Shown one piece after another: positions 1 through 12,712 of a stretch of DNA of 64,000 nt (the stretch's first letter is position 1; each line of letters starts with the position of its first letter). Under the pieces are notes generated by a model that was given only the letters and a program-made list of their open reading frames with translations, was not told the origin of the DNA and made no database searches. The stretch is from Serripes groenlandicus (Eukaryota; Mollusca; Bivalvia; Cardiida; Cardiidae), in NCBI GenBank assembly GCA_031761405.1, contig JASEVX010000007.1:57860914-57924913 (forward strand), written 5' to 3'. The translations under genes were made by a program, and so were the position numbers.

Positions 1-239
1 CGAGAAATATTTTATCAGGTGAGCGGTTAACCCTTTCCCTCTTTCTGACGCTTCTGCAGCTGACAACTTTTTGAAAACATTGTGACAAAAGAAGAAATTG
101 CTTGAAACATGATTCTCCTTTTGCCACAATGTTTTCAATACTATTCAATTATCTAAGTGTCTTTTCTAGAGATGTTCCACATTTTTGCTGATATGTTTTC
201 AAAGGTGTCTGCGGCATATTAACTGTATGAGGTAAACTG

Positions 240-460
240 TTAACCCTTTCCCGCATACGACAATTCTGCAGCAGACGACTTCGAACATAATTTGTCAACA
301 AATAGAAAATCTCTATAATTGAATGGATAACCTATGACTAAAAGTGGAAAACATTGTGGCAAAAGGAGAAATTGCTCGTTTTGAGCAATTTCTTCTTTTG
401 TCACTATGTTTTCAAAAAGCCGTCTGCTGCAGAAAGCGTCTGTATGAGGTAAACTGTTAA
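240..460. mobile_element. TTAA-MITE pair: second of two sharing one TTAA
   Basis: Young-type copy starting at TTAA 240-243, with GACAATTCTGCAGCAGACGA and hairpin GCTC-GTTTT-GAGC, ending at TTAA 457-460 with a degraded end. An inverted older copy occupies 27-243 and uses the same TTAA as its right end, so two insertions abut at one target site. Confidence 0.8.
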
Positions 461-642
461 GGGTTGATATTGACAATTCAGAACACAATCAACGTGGTAC
501 ATGTAATAAGTTGATTGAATCTCAATGATAATGATATTGGATGTGATAAATTATGCATAATAATTCTATTAACCCTTTCCCACATACAGACACTTTCTGA
601 CGCCTCTGCAGCTGATGACATTTGAAAAGGTTTTGGCTATAG

Positions 643-767
643 ATTTGTTTGTTTGGAGTTTAACGCCGCTTTCAACAGCTTTGGTCATATCACGGCGGTC
701 AGTGCACCTACCCATGTTTTCCTGGCTTTCCTACACCAGTACTTACACAACATTCTTTCGAAGCCAC
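643..767 (-). mobile_element. tRNA-derived SINE (family S1), truncated, inside a MITE
   Basis: A fragment of the S1 SINE (tail GTTTAACGCCGCTTTCAACA) flanked by an exact 11-bp target duplication TTTGGCTATAG at 632-642 and 768-778. It interrupts an older TTAA-MITE. The tRNA-like head is missing. Confidence 0.85.
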
Positions 768-1664
768 TTTGGCTATAGAAGGAATTGCTCATAATAAGCA
801 ATTTCTTGTTTTGCCAAAATGTTTTCAACTTTATTTATTTATTATACTTTCATTTCTTGAGATTTCCACTATTTTTTTCCTATTTTTTATTAATCCTTTT
901 AATGTCATCTGCCCTCAAGATTCGTTGTATATGGGAAAGGGCTAAGGGATGTTCACCCAACAACAATCATTTCATTCTTCGACATTTCTGATCTGGATCA
1001 GCCTAGTATAAACCCTTTCTGTGAGAATTAATATAGTTATTACTTGTTTTGAAGTCATGTGTGAAAAACAGTTTAACCCTTTTCCTGATGCAGAAAAACC
1101 TGTAACAGACTACTTTGAACATCTCTTACATTTAAAACAAAATTATTGAATAGAATTGAATACAGAATTTGCGAATCATCAGCAATTCTCCTTAACCCCT
1201 TTTCACATACAGCAAATGACTTTGAAAGCATAAAAGGAAACTCTCTATAAAAGAAGAATTATATATTGTATAAAATTGAAAACATTGTGGCAGAAGAAGA
1301 TATTGCTTATCATGAGCAATTCTCCTATTGCCACAATGTTTTTAAAGGACGTCTGTTACAGAGGTGTCAGAAAGTGTTTGTATGTAGGAAAGCCACAATA
1401 TTTTCAAAAGCGATCTGACAACGAAGGGTTAGAAAATAAGAAATGTAAATCTGATGAATCTCTTTTTCTATATCTAATACCTAAATTTATTTCCTACAGG
1501 AGTCATAAATTGTCTGTATCTTGGAAAAGGTTAAATGCCCTATGAAATTGAATGTATTCAGTAATATATTTTTTTATATGCAGACACTTGTAAAAATGTC
1601 CATCTCACATAGACAACCATTGATAGTTTCAGTGAGAGACAGTGGCCCAGATGAATAACTCCAG

Positions 1665-2360
1665 TCAAACGTCTGGGGATCGAATTCCCCCTCAGAGCGG
1701 GTCCTTTGTGATTCAAAGGTCTGGGGATCGAATCGCCTCTGAGCGGGTCCATTGTGATTCAAACGTCTGGGGATCAAATCCCCCTCAGAGCGGGTCCTTT
1801 GTGATTCAAACGTCTGGGGATCTAATCGCCTCTGAGCGGGTCCTTTGTGATTAAAACGTCTGGGGATCAAATTCCCCCTCTGAGCGGGTCCTTTGTGATT
1901 CAAACGTCTGGGGATCAAATTCCCCCTCTGAGCGGGTCCTTTGTGATTCAAACGTCTGGGGATCAAATCCCCCTCTGAGTGGATCCTTTTTGATTCAAAG
2001 GTCTGGGGATCAAATCCCCTCTGAGCGGGTCCTTTGTGATTCAAAGGTCTGGGGATCAAATCCCCTTTGAGCGAGTCCTTTGTGATTCAAAGGTCTGGGG
2101 ATCAAATCCCCCTCTGAGCGGGTCCTTTGTGATTCAAACGTCTGGGGATCAAATTCCCCTCTGAGTGGATCCTTTGAGATTCAAAGGTCTGGGGATCAAA
2201 TCCCCTCTGAGCGGGTCCTTTGTGATTCAAAGGTCTGGGGATCAAATCCCCTTTGAGCGAGTCCTTTGTGATTCAAAGGTCTGGGGATCAAATCCCCCTC
2301 TGAGCGGGTCCTTTGTGATTCAAAGGTCTGCAGATTAAATTCCCTCTGAGCGGGTCCTTA
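1665..2360. repeat. 47-bp minisatellite, about 15 units, with higher-order structure
   Basis: Units of 46-48 bp containing GTCTGGGGATCAAATCCCC, itself a short palindrome, then CTCTGAGCGGGTCC. Variants form a four-unit higher-order block (about 186 bp) occurring twice, at about 1980-2165 and 2166-2350. Every 48-bp unit stays open on the minus strand as a 16-residue repeat. That is a by-product of the period; no conserved protein is evident. Confidence 0.93.
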
Positions 2361-2905
2361 CTTGAGTGCCCAGAAAGCAGACATGGGTGGTGTTTAACTC
2401 TTTACCATAATTATTATGTAGATGCATTTTAAAGAGTCTGCAGTAGAAGTTATTTGAAAATATGGTGGCAAAAGGAGAAATTGCTCATGATGAGCAATTT
2501 CTCCTTTTGTCACAATGTTTTCAAATCTATCAAATGAATATACATGTACTTTCTATTTTTAAATTTTCAATAATATTTGCTCCATGTTTTCAAAGTCGTC
2601 AGCTGCAGATCTGTTGTATATGGGAAACACTTAACTTGTTTCACAAACTTATTCACTAGATAGAAATAAAGTTAAAACACATTATCTTTATCAAAAAAAT
2701 TATTATATTCATAATAAGTTACAAGTCACAATTAACTAAATATGTATTAATTTTATACAATATATACAGTCTCTCATGACTAATTAATCCTGCTTTTTAC
2801 AGACATCTGATACTAGATGTATAATTAAATTTCTAACACAATTGGGAAAAGGATAAATTGCTCGAAACCCATATGGTCCATTTTTGTCATACATGTAGTT
2901 TTATT

Positions 2906-3110
2906 TTTGTCAAAACCCACATGGATGAAAAAACGGGGTAGTCAAAACCTGTATGATAGAAAATGCAAGGTAGTCAAAACCCATATGATAGAAAATGCAA
3001 GGTACGGTAGTCAAAACCCATATGGTTGAAAATGCAGAGTAGTTAAAACCAAAATGATTGAAAATGCAGAGTAGTCGAAACAAATAAGATTGTAAAAAAC
3101 CCAATGATTG
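2906..3110. repeat. Tandem array, about 32-bp unit, 6 copies
   Basis: Imperfect units built on GTCAAAACCCATATGATAGA followed by AAATGCAAGGTA. Divergence increases towards both ends. Confidence 0.85.
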
Positions 3111-3749
3111 GTATTAATTCAGTCAAAGGTGATAACTGCTTTATAAAGCTTAAGTAATTATTATAAGGTTGCTTATAATATATCTTAGAGGATAGGTATA
3201 AAATAGTGTGGGAATCTGTTTAGAGAGAGACTATTTGACTTTCATAAACAGACAAAAATTACAAAAATGATATGAGCTTTGACATAGGAAAAGGGGTTTT
3301 TGGACATCTTCCTCTCGTGTTCTTATCCCCTTCCCCACAAACTCAAAATCTGCAGCAGATGACATTAAAAATATCTTGGCAAAAGTATTGAAACTTTCAA
3401 TTATTGAAAAAACAATTATTGAATCAATTTGAAAACATTGTTGCAAATGGAGAAATTGCTCATCATGAGCAATTTCTCTTTTTACCACAATGTTTTCAAA
3501 AGTTGTCTGCTGCAGAGGCTTCAGAAAATGTCTGTTTGTGGGAAAGGGTTTAAGATCAACCAATCCATTTCTTGACTTAAACATTTTTTACAGGCTTTTC
3601 AAGAAGATCATTAATTAAATTGCCCATTGATATAGTAGCAAAAAGAGCAGATAGTGATCATACTTTGCAATTGCACAAGCTGATCAGAATCGTTACTGGT
3701 TGCACATGTCCAAAATTCCTACATCTTGAATTGGTACTGATGCGCTTCC

Positions 3750-4000
3750 TCAAAGCCGAATAACTTGGTCCCAGTCTATTTGATTTGAGAACACTTCCAT
3801 ATCCAACCATCGGTCATAGTTCTGTTTGAACTCCTCACTAAGATCTAGCCGCTGTCCAAGAATACTTAGAATACAGTTATCGACTGGTTTATAGTCTGGA
3901 TCTGCTCCGTTGGACCCATATCTGCGGTTGTTGAACCTGTCCACGCAGGCGCGAAGGGCACATTCTTCTGCCTGAAAATCCCAGGGTCTCGCATCCATAT
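3750..4000 (-). CDS. STRIP1: STRIP exon 19 (terminal), residues 725-807 and stop
   Basis: Encodes DMDARPWDFQAEECALRACV, PVDNCILSILGQRLDLSEEF and a C-terminus WLDMEVFSNQIDWDQVIRL followed by TGA (3750-3752). It matches human 'DLDARPWDFQAEECALRANIERFNARRY...PVDNCLQSVLGQRVDLPEDFQ...WLEREVFSKPISWEEL'. Acceptor TCCCTTCCAG. The C-terminus ends at the normal family position. Confidence 0.97.
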
Positions 4001-5116
4001 CTGGAAGGGAGAAAGAGAGAAATAATATGGAGGTCAGAGAAAATCGTTCTTCTGTCCTAAGGTAAGTAATCTTGCTTAATTAACCCTTTTCCAAATACAA
4101 CAAATCTGCAGCAGGCGCTTTTTGAAAATATTCAGGCTAAAACATGGCAAGTTTCCCAAAAATGAAGGTATATTACTGAAAAAGTTGAAAACATTGCGGC
4201 GTAATGTTTTCAACTCTTTTTTATAGTTGAACCCTCAGTTATTATGATTTATTTTTTATTTTTGTCAATATGTTTTCAAAATCGTCTGATGCAGATTTGT
4301 TGTATGTGGGAAACGGTTAAATATATAATATTGAGGCAAGTATTGCTCATTTGGCTCATTGTTTTCCAAAGATGTCTGCATTTAGATAATTTTAAACATC
4401 CATGGATGTCCTGTTTTTCTATTCTTCAGATACTTTCAATTTGGAAGAGTCCAAAACAAGCATATCAGGTAATGAATAAGGAAAGACCAATGAATTAAAT
4501 GATGAGGGGTAATAAAAGGAAATCCATAACCATGAATGAGTAAAAGGAAAACCCTTTCCTACTTACAGTATTGTTTTGATGTGTCTACAGTAGACAGATT
4601 TTCTTAAAGAGCAATTTCTTCATTTGCCATGATGCTTTCAATTATTCAATGATTAAAAAAAAATGTTTCTAGGATTTTTCATTTATTAACCAAGATGTTT
4701 TCAAAGTTGCCTGCTGCATGTTTTTTTGTATGTGGGAAAGTTGTAAATTATGATTGAGGGTAAAAGGTTAATGTATGCGCAATCAAAAATATAACGTTGG
4801 CCTTCTGCAATAATATTATAAAATTGATGAAGATTTATACATAAACTAGGGATAATTAATTGATAAAGTTTCATTTCATGACATATAAATGTCAAAACTA
4901 TTTCTTTAACCCTTTCCCTCAAAGGACAATTCTGCAGCAGACGACTTTGAACATATTTTGTCAATAAATGGAAAATCTCTATAATTGAATGGATAACCTA
5001 TGACTAAAAGTGGAAAACATTGTGTCAAAAGGAGAAATTTCTTGTTTTGAGCAATATCTTTTTTTGTCACTTTGTATTCAAAAAGTCGTCTGCTGCAGAG
5101 GCGTCAGAAAGCGTCT

Positions 5117-5736
5117 ATGTTAGTTATTCACCCTATACTGTGAAATCATTGTTGGACCGAGTTCTTGGGTTGATGTTGCCGAGCTTGCGAGTCTACGTTC
5201 GCCAAAGAACGAGGTCCAACGATGATTTCACAGTACAGGGTCAATAACCTTTTTATTGCAAACTTTCATATTGTAAACTATTTGGTTTACACTGCGGATT
5301 TTTTTTTATTATCTAGAGTTGATAAATCTGCTTCCAAAATCGAAACAAACTGTTTATTAACATACGTAGTCATTTTGTTGCAAATGCCGTTTGAAAAAGT
5401 GAATTATAGCGGTGACGTTATTGTTTTAGATGCACGTGCATGACCAACATTTTAGACGCGCGTACCATGTAACAGTATACTGTTATCCGGTCAAAAACGT
5501 ACTATTAGCATGAGACAGTAAAAAATTGTCCATGATCAGTATATGAGAATTTAACATAATAAAGTCAAGTGACGTATTATAATGATATTTATGTCAGCTA
5601 TGTTTGTTTACATAAAAAAGAAGTCCATAGCATGTTAATTATGCGGAATTTTCGCAAGTCCTTATCTACGGTCATGATCACTCTTGACACATTCTTTAAT
5701 GCAAAGTGAAAGGGACAATATGAAAGTATGCAATAA
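5117..5736. mobile_element. Insert within a MITE, with inverted-repeat head
   Basis: Separates the body of a young MITE (from 4906) from its right end GAGGGAAAGGGTTAA (5737-5751). The first 120 bp fold back: GTGAAATCATTGTTGGACC (5140-5158) pairs with GGTCCAACGATGATTTCAC further on (5213-5231). The rest has no recognisable feature or ORF. Confidence 0.6.
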
Positions 5737-6492
5737 GAGGGAAAGGGTTAACGTAATGATCATATTCATGTTATTATTAACCCTTTACAAAGCGCAACAA
5801 TTCTGAAGCAGAAAACTTTGAAAACATTTAAGTTTAATAATGGAAATCCTTTATAAAAGAAAGTACATGTATTGTGGCAAAAGCAGAAATTACTCATATA
5901 CAGCTGCAAAACTTGTCTGCTGTAGATGTGTCAAAATCATGTGTCTGGAGACTATCCAAGCAACTGGCTGCTTTTCCTCATAGACTGTTAGCCCATTGGT
6001 GAAAGCCAAATGATGCTTTTCACATTGACTTTTGTTTAACGTCAGAAAGAATGTTGGCCTAGCTGGGATTCAAAATCAGAACCCCTAAATTGAAAGCCCG
6101 CTTTGCTACTGACTGAGCTACTGGGGCTCAGCTTGAGATAAATTGGCAAGATCCTTTATCCGTTTATTCCCCTTTTTGTTGACTGTTTGTGATTTCCATT
6201 TGGAATACTCTTACTCTTTTTCAAACATATTGAATATTCTTGTTTAATATTCCGAAATGATACATAAGATCTATAGAATAACCTAATAGCAGATGAAATG
6301 GTAACAAATGCAAACAAGAGCGCCGCGGAGCAAACGCCAACGCTTGTCTGCATCGTAAAATCAAAGGGGCATAACTAAATCATTATTAAAGTCAGAGTTA
6401 CCTGACTTGGTATAGACATGTGTATTGTTCCTAGGAACATGTATTCTTAGTTTCATATGATTTTTTTTTTCGAGTAATGTAATGAGCTAAGG

Positions 6493-6722
6493 TTAACTCT
6501 TTCCCTCATACGACAATTCTGCAGCAGACGACTTTGAACATATTTTGTCAATAAATGGAAAATCTCTATAATTGAATGGATAACCCATGACTAAAAGTAG
6601 AAAACATTGTGGCAAAAGGAGAAATTGCTCGTTTTGATCAATTTCTTCTTTTGTCACTATGTTTTCAAAAATCTGTCTGCTGTAGAGGCTGCAGAAAGCG
6701 TATATATGAGGGAAAGGGTTAA
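6493..6722. mobile_element. TTAA-MITE, young, 230 bp
   Basis: TTAA-flanked, ends CTCTTTCCCTCATA and TATGAGGGAAAGGG. Internal hairpin GCTC-GTTTT-GATC with one mismatch. Lies in STRIP intron 18. Confidence 0.87.
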
Positions 6723-7516
6723 ATACAATGCCTTATTTGTGCAAGTAGAGAGCGTTCATTTTTCTTCAGATTTACTTGCAAATATGTCTCACTAGTACTG
6801 GTATATGTAATGTGATTTTTAAACAATACATACCGGTACCTACACTATTTTTGCTTATTTGTTTGCATCTATTTTCCAAATGTTGGAATAATATTAGTCT
6901 TTGCAAGATTTAGCAACATTTAAGTTGAATTCTGTTTTACTCTTGAATTGATAAATAACATGTAATTATAATATTTTCTGTATATATGGGTTAAAGCCTT
7001 GTGAAATACTGCAGTTTGCTTTTTAAACATCTGAGGATAATTATGTAATACCAAAAGAAATAGAAACCTAATACAGAGTAAAAGTCATTGTGTCAAAAGT
7101 AGAAACTGTTGATTTGAGTAATCTCTCCTATTCCAACAAAGTTATCGCATTTTTGTCTCCTGCAAACACATTTAATGTTACTTTATCAGTAAAAGGGTTA
7201 TGACTGTAACAAACAAATATTTACAGCATTGTTTACATCATGTGACACCTGTCATTGAATGTTTGGCAGTGATTGCTTTCAAGTAAATTAGGTAAACTCT
7301 CATTGACCCTATTAAATCAGTTCTTTAGAATGTCTTTATATTTGTCATTTTATACGTTATTTAGGTAATATCAAGGCATACATGTGTTTCCTTGCTTTCT
7401 CACACCTGTACTCCATACAACATTCTGCCCAGTTAACCCTTTCCCACATACAACAATTCTGCAGCAGACAACTTTCAAAACTTATTAACAAAAACATGCA
7501 AAATCTCAATAAATGA

Positions 7517-7744
7517 ATGAATGAACGTATATTGTTTTACGGCGCATCAACAGCTAAGGTCATTTAGCGCGCATTTAAATTTAATTATTCATGATCCCTG
7601 GGTGAACAAACCAGTACTAGGCTAGAAAATGTGCCTTGCCGAAGAGCAATCCACCATGACCGAATTGCCGCGACTGGGGATCGAACCCGGGACACCCTGT
7701 TTCGAAATCCCCGACGCTAACCACTCGACCACAGCGGATTCCTC
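7517..7744 (-). mobile_element. tRNA-derived SINE (family S2) with 10-bp target duplication
   Basis: Read on the minus strand: GTGGTCGAGTGGTTAGCG is A-box-like and CGGGTTCGATCCC is a good B box, resembling a serine-type tRNA head; the tail ends near ATATACGTTCATTC. Flanked by CAATAAATGA at 7507-7516 and 7745-7754. Inserted into an older MITE. Confidence 0.88.
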
Positions 7745-9479
7745 CAATAAATGAGAGTTTTACTATTAGCCCTTTCCCTCATATGACAATTCTGCAGCAG
7801 ACGACTTTAGCCACAATGTTTTCAACTCTATACAATTTTTATAGAGATTTTCCATATTTTTGTTTAGATGATTTCAAAGTTGTCTGCTGCAATTTCTCCT
7901 TTTGCAACAATGTTTTCCACCTTTCCCTCATACAACAATTCTGCAGCAGACGACTTTGAACGTATTTTGTCAAAACATAGAAAATCTCCATAATTGAATG
8001 GATAACCTATGACAAAAAGTAGAAAACATATTGGCAAAAGAAGAAATTGCACGTTTTGTGCAATTTCTTCTTTATTCACTATGTTTTCAAAAATCCGTCT
8101 GCTGCAGAGGCATCAGAAAGCATCTATATGAGGGAAAGGGTTAAAGGGACAGAATGTTACATAAGTGAATCAATATACATGAGACTGCAAACTATGCATC
8201 TTAGGTGAAAGAGAAAATTAAGAAAACTTTTTACTTATATGTTTGATATATGATAAGCTTAGATGAGACATAAATGGGAATCAATCAATTCAAACAGACG
8301 CCTCTGCAGCAGATAACATTTGAAAAAATTGTTACGAAAAGAGAAATTTCTCCTTTTGCCAAAATGTTCTCAACTCTTTTATTAATACTTCTTTCTTCAC
8401 AACTTGGCCTAGATATTTTAAGTCATCTGCTACAGATTTTTTGTATGTGGGAAAGGGTTAACTTGATTCAATAATTCCCAGTGAAAACTGCCGATTAACT
8501 GTTAAAAGCATTCAGACTGGGACAGGCTTCTTTATTTCATTAACCAGTAACATAATGTATTTGATTAACTAATTTATTGTTCCTATACAACATAATATGA
8601 GGTCATTTTTAATATTCAATGGTGTAGTTTAGAGGAGATGTAACTAGGTGCATTAACCCTTTCCCATGTCTCTGCAGCAGATGACTTTTGAAAACATTGT
8701 GACAAAAGAAGTGATTGCTCAAAACAAGCAATTTCTCCTTTTGCCACAATGTTTTCAACCTTTTTTCAGTAATCAAACCATCATTTCAAGAGATTTTCCG
8801 TATCTTGAATCTCTTTAAATGAAGGTATAATTACAGCAGAAAGTTGAAAACATTGCGGCAAATGGAGAAATTGCTTGTCTTGAGCAATAATTATTTCTCC
8901 TTTTGCCACAATGCTTTCAAAAGTTGTCTGCTGCAGAGGCGTGAGAAAGCTTCTGTATGTGGGAAAGGGTTAATAAATTGAATATAATAAGTTTTATTAT
9001 TTATGCACTATGTTGTATATTGTGTTTGTTTGATGTTCAAATGTCACAACTTTGTAATTGACACAATACTTTTGACACAATTGCAGCAGCAAATTTTTGA
9101 TATAATTATGGCTAAAGCAGAAATAGCTTTCGTTAACCCTTTCCCTCATACGACAATTCTGCAGCAGACGACTTTGACCATATTTTGTCAAAACATAGAA
9201 AATCTCCATAATTGAATGGATAACCTATGACAAAAAGTGGAAAATATTGTGGCAAAAGGAGAAATTGCATGTTGCAGAGGCGTCAGAAAGCGTTGATATG
9301 AGGGAAAGGGATAATAAACAATGTTTTTTCAACTCTATTCTATAAATATTCAGTCATATTTGAAGATTTTCCATATTCTTTTCCGGATGCTTTCAAAATC
9401 ATTTGCTGCAGTTGTTGTAAGTTGGCAAGGGTTAAGTTGGCAATCTTATGAATGTGTGAATTTTTTTAATAAAATAAAA

Positions 9480-11000
9480 GAATAAGCCAGTTTAATTCTT
9501 CAATTTTCATGACTCAAACCAAGGCTACATGATTCTCAAAAGACGTGAATTTAGTTAAAAAGTTAATTGAAATCAATCACTGACAAACATCTAATGATCA
9601 ATATATGGTAAAGTCAATGCTTTGAGACTTGTATTGGTGTAAATTATGTTACAATGCTAAACTGTAATTTGATTTGAAAACATTAGAAGAAAAAAATCTT
9701 ACATCCGAAGTAAAGCTAATTTAATTCTATTTACTTCATTCAAACCAAGGCTACATGATTCTCAAAAGGTGTGAATTGAGTTAAAAGATTTAATTGATGC
9801 AATCACTGCCAAACATCCGATGATCAATGTCAAAAGGTAAAGTCAATGCTTTGAGACTTATATTGGTGTAAATTATGTTACAATGCTAAACTGTCATTTG
9901 ATTTGTAAACATAAGAAGAAAAAAATGTTTCATTTGAGTTAAGCTTATTTAATTATATTTACTTCATTCAAACCATCATTCTTAAAAGGCGTGAATTGAG
10001 TTAAAAGATTTAATTGAGGCAATCATTGCCAAACATCCGATGATCAATGTCATATGGTAAAGTCAATGCTTTGAGACTTATATTGGTGTAAATTGGGTTA
10101 CAATGCTAAACTGTCATTTGATTTGTAAACATATGAAGAAACAAGAAAATGTGTCCATGGAACACGGATGCCCCGGTTGTTAATGGACGAACAGACACAC
10201 AAACAGACGAACGGACGGACGAACAGTTGGTCCAACCTCAAATTGATACAATTTTTTAAACAATGATAATGTTGATTGTCATTTGTGTGAAGTTTCATAA
10301 TGATAGGACATCAGGTTCACTAAAATCTAACTTGACCAAAAACTTTAACCTGAGAATGGAATGGACGAACAGACAGACGAACAGAAGGACGAACAGTTGG
10401 TCCAACCTCAAATTGATACAATTTTTTAAACAATGATATGTTGATTGTCATTTGTGTGAAGTTTCATAATGATAGTACATCAACTTCACTAAAATCTAAC
10501 TTGACCAAAAACTTTAACCCGAGCGGGACGGACGGACTAACAGACCGGAAAACTATATGCCCCTCATACTTCGTATGCCGGGGCATAAAAAATGTTTCAT
10601 CCGAGTTAAGCTTATTTAATTAACCCTTTCCCTCATATAGACGCTTTCTGACGCCTCTGCAGCAGACAGCTTTTTGAAAACATAGTGACAAAAGAAGGAA
10701 TTGCACAGAACGTGCAATTTCCCCTTTTGCCACAATGTTTCCCACTTTTTGTCATAGGTTATCCATTCAATTATGGAGATTTTCTATGTTTTGACAAAAT
10801 ATGTTCAAAGTCGTCTGTTGCAGAATTGTCGTATGAGGGAATGGGTTAATTCTATTTACTTCAATCAAACCAAGGCTAAATGAATTGAGTTAAAATATTT
10901 AATTAAAAGCAATCACTGCCAAACATCCAATGATCAATGTCATATAGTAGAGTCAATGCTTTGAGACTTGTATTGGTGTAAATGGGGTTACAATGTTGCA
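9480..11000. repeat. Four-unit tandem array (about 220 bp) with two later insertions
   Basis: The marker GTAAAGTCAATGCTTTGAGA occurs at about 9609, 9836 and 10056, with a diverged form near 10946. The array is broken by a foldback-ended element (about 10150-10590, ends ATGCCCCGG and CCGGGGCAT, internal 170-bp duplication) and by the young MITE at 10620-10849. Confidence 0.85.
10620..10849. mobile_element. TTAA-MITE, young, inverse orientation, 230 bp
   Basis: Begins with the arm that carries GACGCTTTCTGACGCCTCTG and ends ATGAGGGAATGGGTTAA. Hairpin GCAC-AGAAC-GTGC. It is inserted in an array of about 220-bp tandem repeats at a point where sibling repeat units read ...TTTAATT(C/A)TATTTACTTC..., an approximate second empty-site comparison. 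Confidence 0.87.
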
Positions 11001-12712
11001 GATGCCTCAGCATGTGGGAAAGAGTTAACAATATTGATTTCCAAATTATTTTTCTGTAGACATATCAAAATATGCCTGCAGGTGAGAAAGGGTAAAATCA
11101 CATTCCTAAATGAAATATGTTTTAAAAATTTCAGTAGAAAAAAAAAGAGCCTTGGGGTAAAATCTTAAATATGCAAAACATGCATCTTGTGCATTATTAT
11201 GTCATCTAATTATTTTACTTACACAATGAACCCATTAATCAGATACATTTTTTTTAAAGTTGTCTGCTTTTAAAAATCTGAAAGCGATATGGAAAATATG
11301 TTTGTATAATCTTTTGATAAAGTTGTTGAAAAAAATTGAACAGGAGAAGTTGCTAATTATGATCAGTTTCTTATATTCTCAATGTGTTTTCGAACTGGCC
11401 AAGATAAAATGTAGATATTATCTTTTTCCTTTTCAAGATCATTTCTGTTAACTAGGATACAAATAATTCAAGTAAATCTATTTAGGAATAGAGAAATCAT
11501 ATTAGACATTAATGTGCAATGTCCTTTTTTAATGCAAAGCTTTCAACTCTGCAACAGATAGACACTTCCGATTTTCAAAATACTGTTTTAAAATGTTCCT
11601 CTCTGATGTTTCATACGCTGAAATCTCTACAAAAGGTTTATGAAGCAAGCAGATCCTCTATACAGTAGATGCATTCTAACAAATGAAGACAAAGAAAAGT
11701 TTAACCCTTTCCCACATACAATAAATCTGCAGCAAAAGACATTGAAATCATCAAGGAAAATATATACAACATCTCAATACAGGCGCTTTCTGTCACCCTT
11801 CAGCAGACGGCTTGTTAAAATGAGCAATTTCTCCTTTTTGTCACCATGTTTTCAACTAATCACTAATTGTACGTTTAAAGGGAGTTTCCAATTTTTTACA
11901 GAAACTCTCTATCAATGGAAGAACAAATATTGAATAAAGTTGAAAACATTGTATGAAAAGGAGAAATTGCTCAATATAGGCATTTTTTTTTCATTTTTCC
12001 ATAACGTTTTCCAAAATATACTCTTATGTGTTATGTTTCATTTATTGTGTTTAAAAAATAAATTTAAATTGGTTGTTTGGTGTTTTATGCCACTTTCAAC
12101 AATTGTTCAGTTATATCACATGTTTCCTGGGTAAGTTTCCAGTATTACTGGTCCATTTATCCTGACACCAGCCAGTCACTGGCAATGCTAACCCTGCAAC
12201 CCTCAGCGCCCTGAGCGCCAAGGAGGGCAGCCATTACTACCATCTTTGGAGTCTTTGGTATGATCAGGTTAGGGATCAAACTCACAAACTTCCGCACTGA
12301 GACGGATGCTCTACCACTACAGCCCGAGGTGGTAAATAAATTTAAAAAGGTAGGATGGAAGAAATGTGTCGCCTTTCAAAACTCTTACATATAATCATGT
12401 AAAAGTAAGAATTTTATTGTATTGGGGTTTAACACAATTTTCAACATTATTTCAGCTAAAATCGCGGCATCAGTTCACTTATTCCTGATCCCTGGGTAAA
12501 CAAATCAGTACTAGACTAGGAACTGTGCCTTGCTCATGTCAAGGGCACTCCGTCATGACAGACAAAACTTGATCTAACCAAGTCCCATATCGCCGACACT
12601 AACTTCTCGGCCAAGGCAGATTCCTAAGTGAAAGTAACACAGTTGCTGATTATCATCCTGCTTTACAGGCAGGCGTCGTGAACATTTCAAAAGAAAGAAA
12701 ACTATACCATAC

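Larger units (their letters stand above)
1..3749. other. 3' flank of STRIP: contents
   Basis: No gene seen. MITEs at 27-243, 240-460, 568-950 (split by a SINE), about 1192-1392, 2398-2635 and 3325-3553. Also the 47-bp minisatellite (1665-2360) and a 32-bp tandem array (2906-3110). The final 200 bp before the STRIP stop (3560-3749) should be 3' UTR; I see no AATAAA there. Confidence 0.75.
4001..12712. other. STRIP intron 18: contents
   Basis: 8.7-kb intron. MITEs: 4080-4320, 4906-5750 (right end displaced by about 620 bp of inserted DNA), about 5775-5930, 6493-6722, 7437-7770 (split by a SINE), about 7770-8144 (composite), about 8653-8972, 9133-9314, 10620-10849, about 11700-11830 and 11830-12010 fragments. 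SINE pieces: S1 at 5948-6128 and 7375-7432, S2 at 7517-7744 and 12411-12627, S3 at 12078-12330. The tandem array 9480-11000 is listed separately. 6730-7070 and 11100-11640 hold AT-rich sequence with only remnants. Confidence 0.75.

Noticed and set aside
240..260. Telomere-like TTAACCC motifs scattered through the window
   Set aside because: They are the TTAA target plus CCC end of the MITE, singly placed, not arrays.
1574..2059. 161-residue open frame with a 16-residue repeat (NHKGPAQRGNLIPRRL)
   Set aside because: Produced by a minisatellite whose unit is close to a multiple of three. The frame breaks wherever a unit has 46 or 47 bp, and there are no flanking exons.
1665..2360. CRISPR-like regularly spaced repeats
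   Set aside because: Contiguous minisatellite with no unique spacers, in a eukaryotic genome.
7675..7740. tRNA gene candidates (good B boxes at 7670-7690, 44880-44900, 59680-59695)
   Set aside because: Each is the head of a tRNA-derived SINE with a long tail and target duplication. The cloverleafs are degraded.
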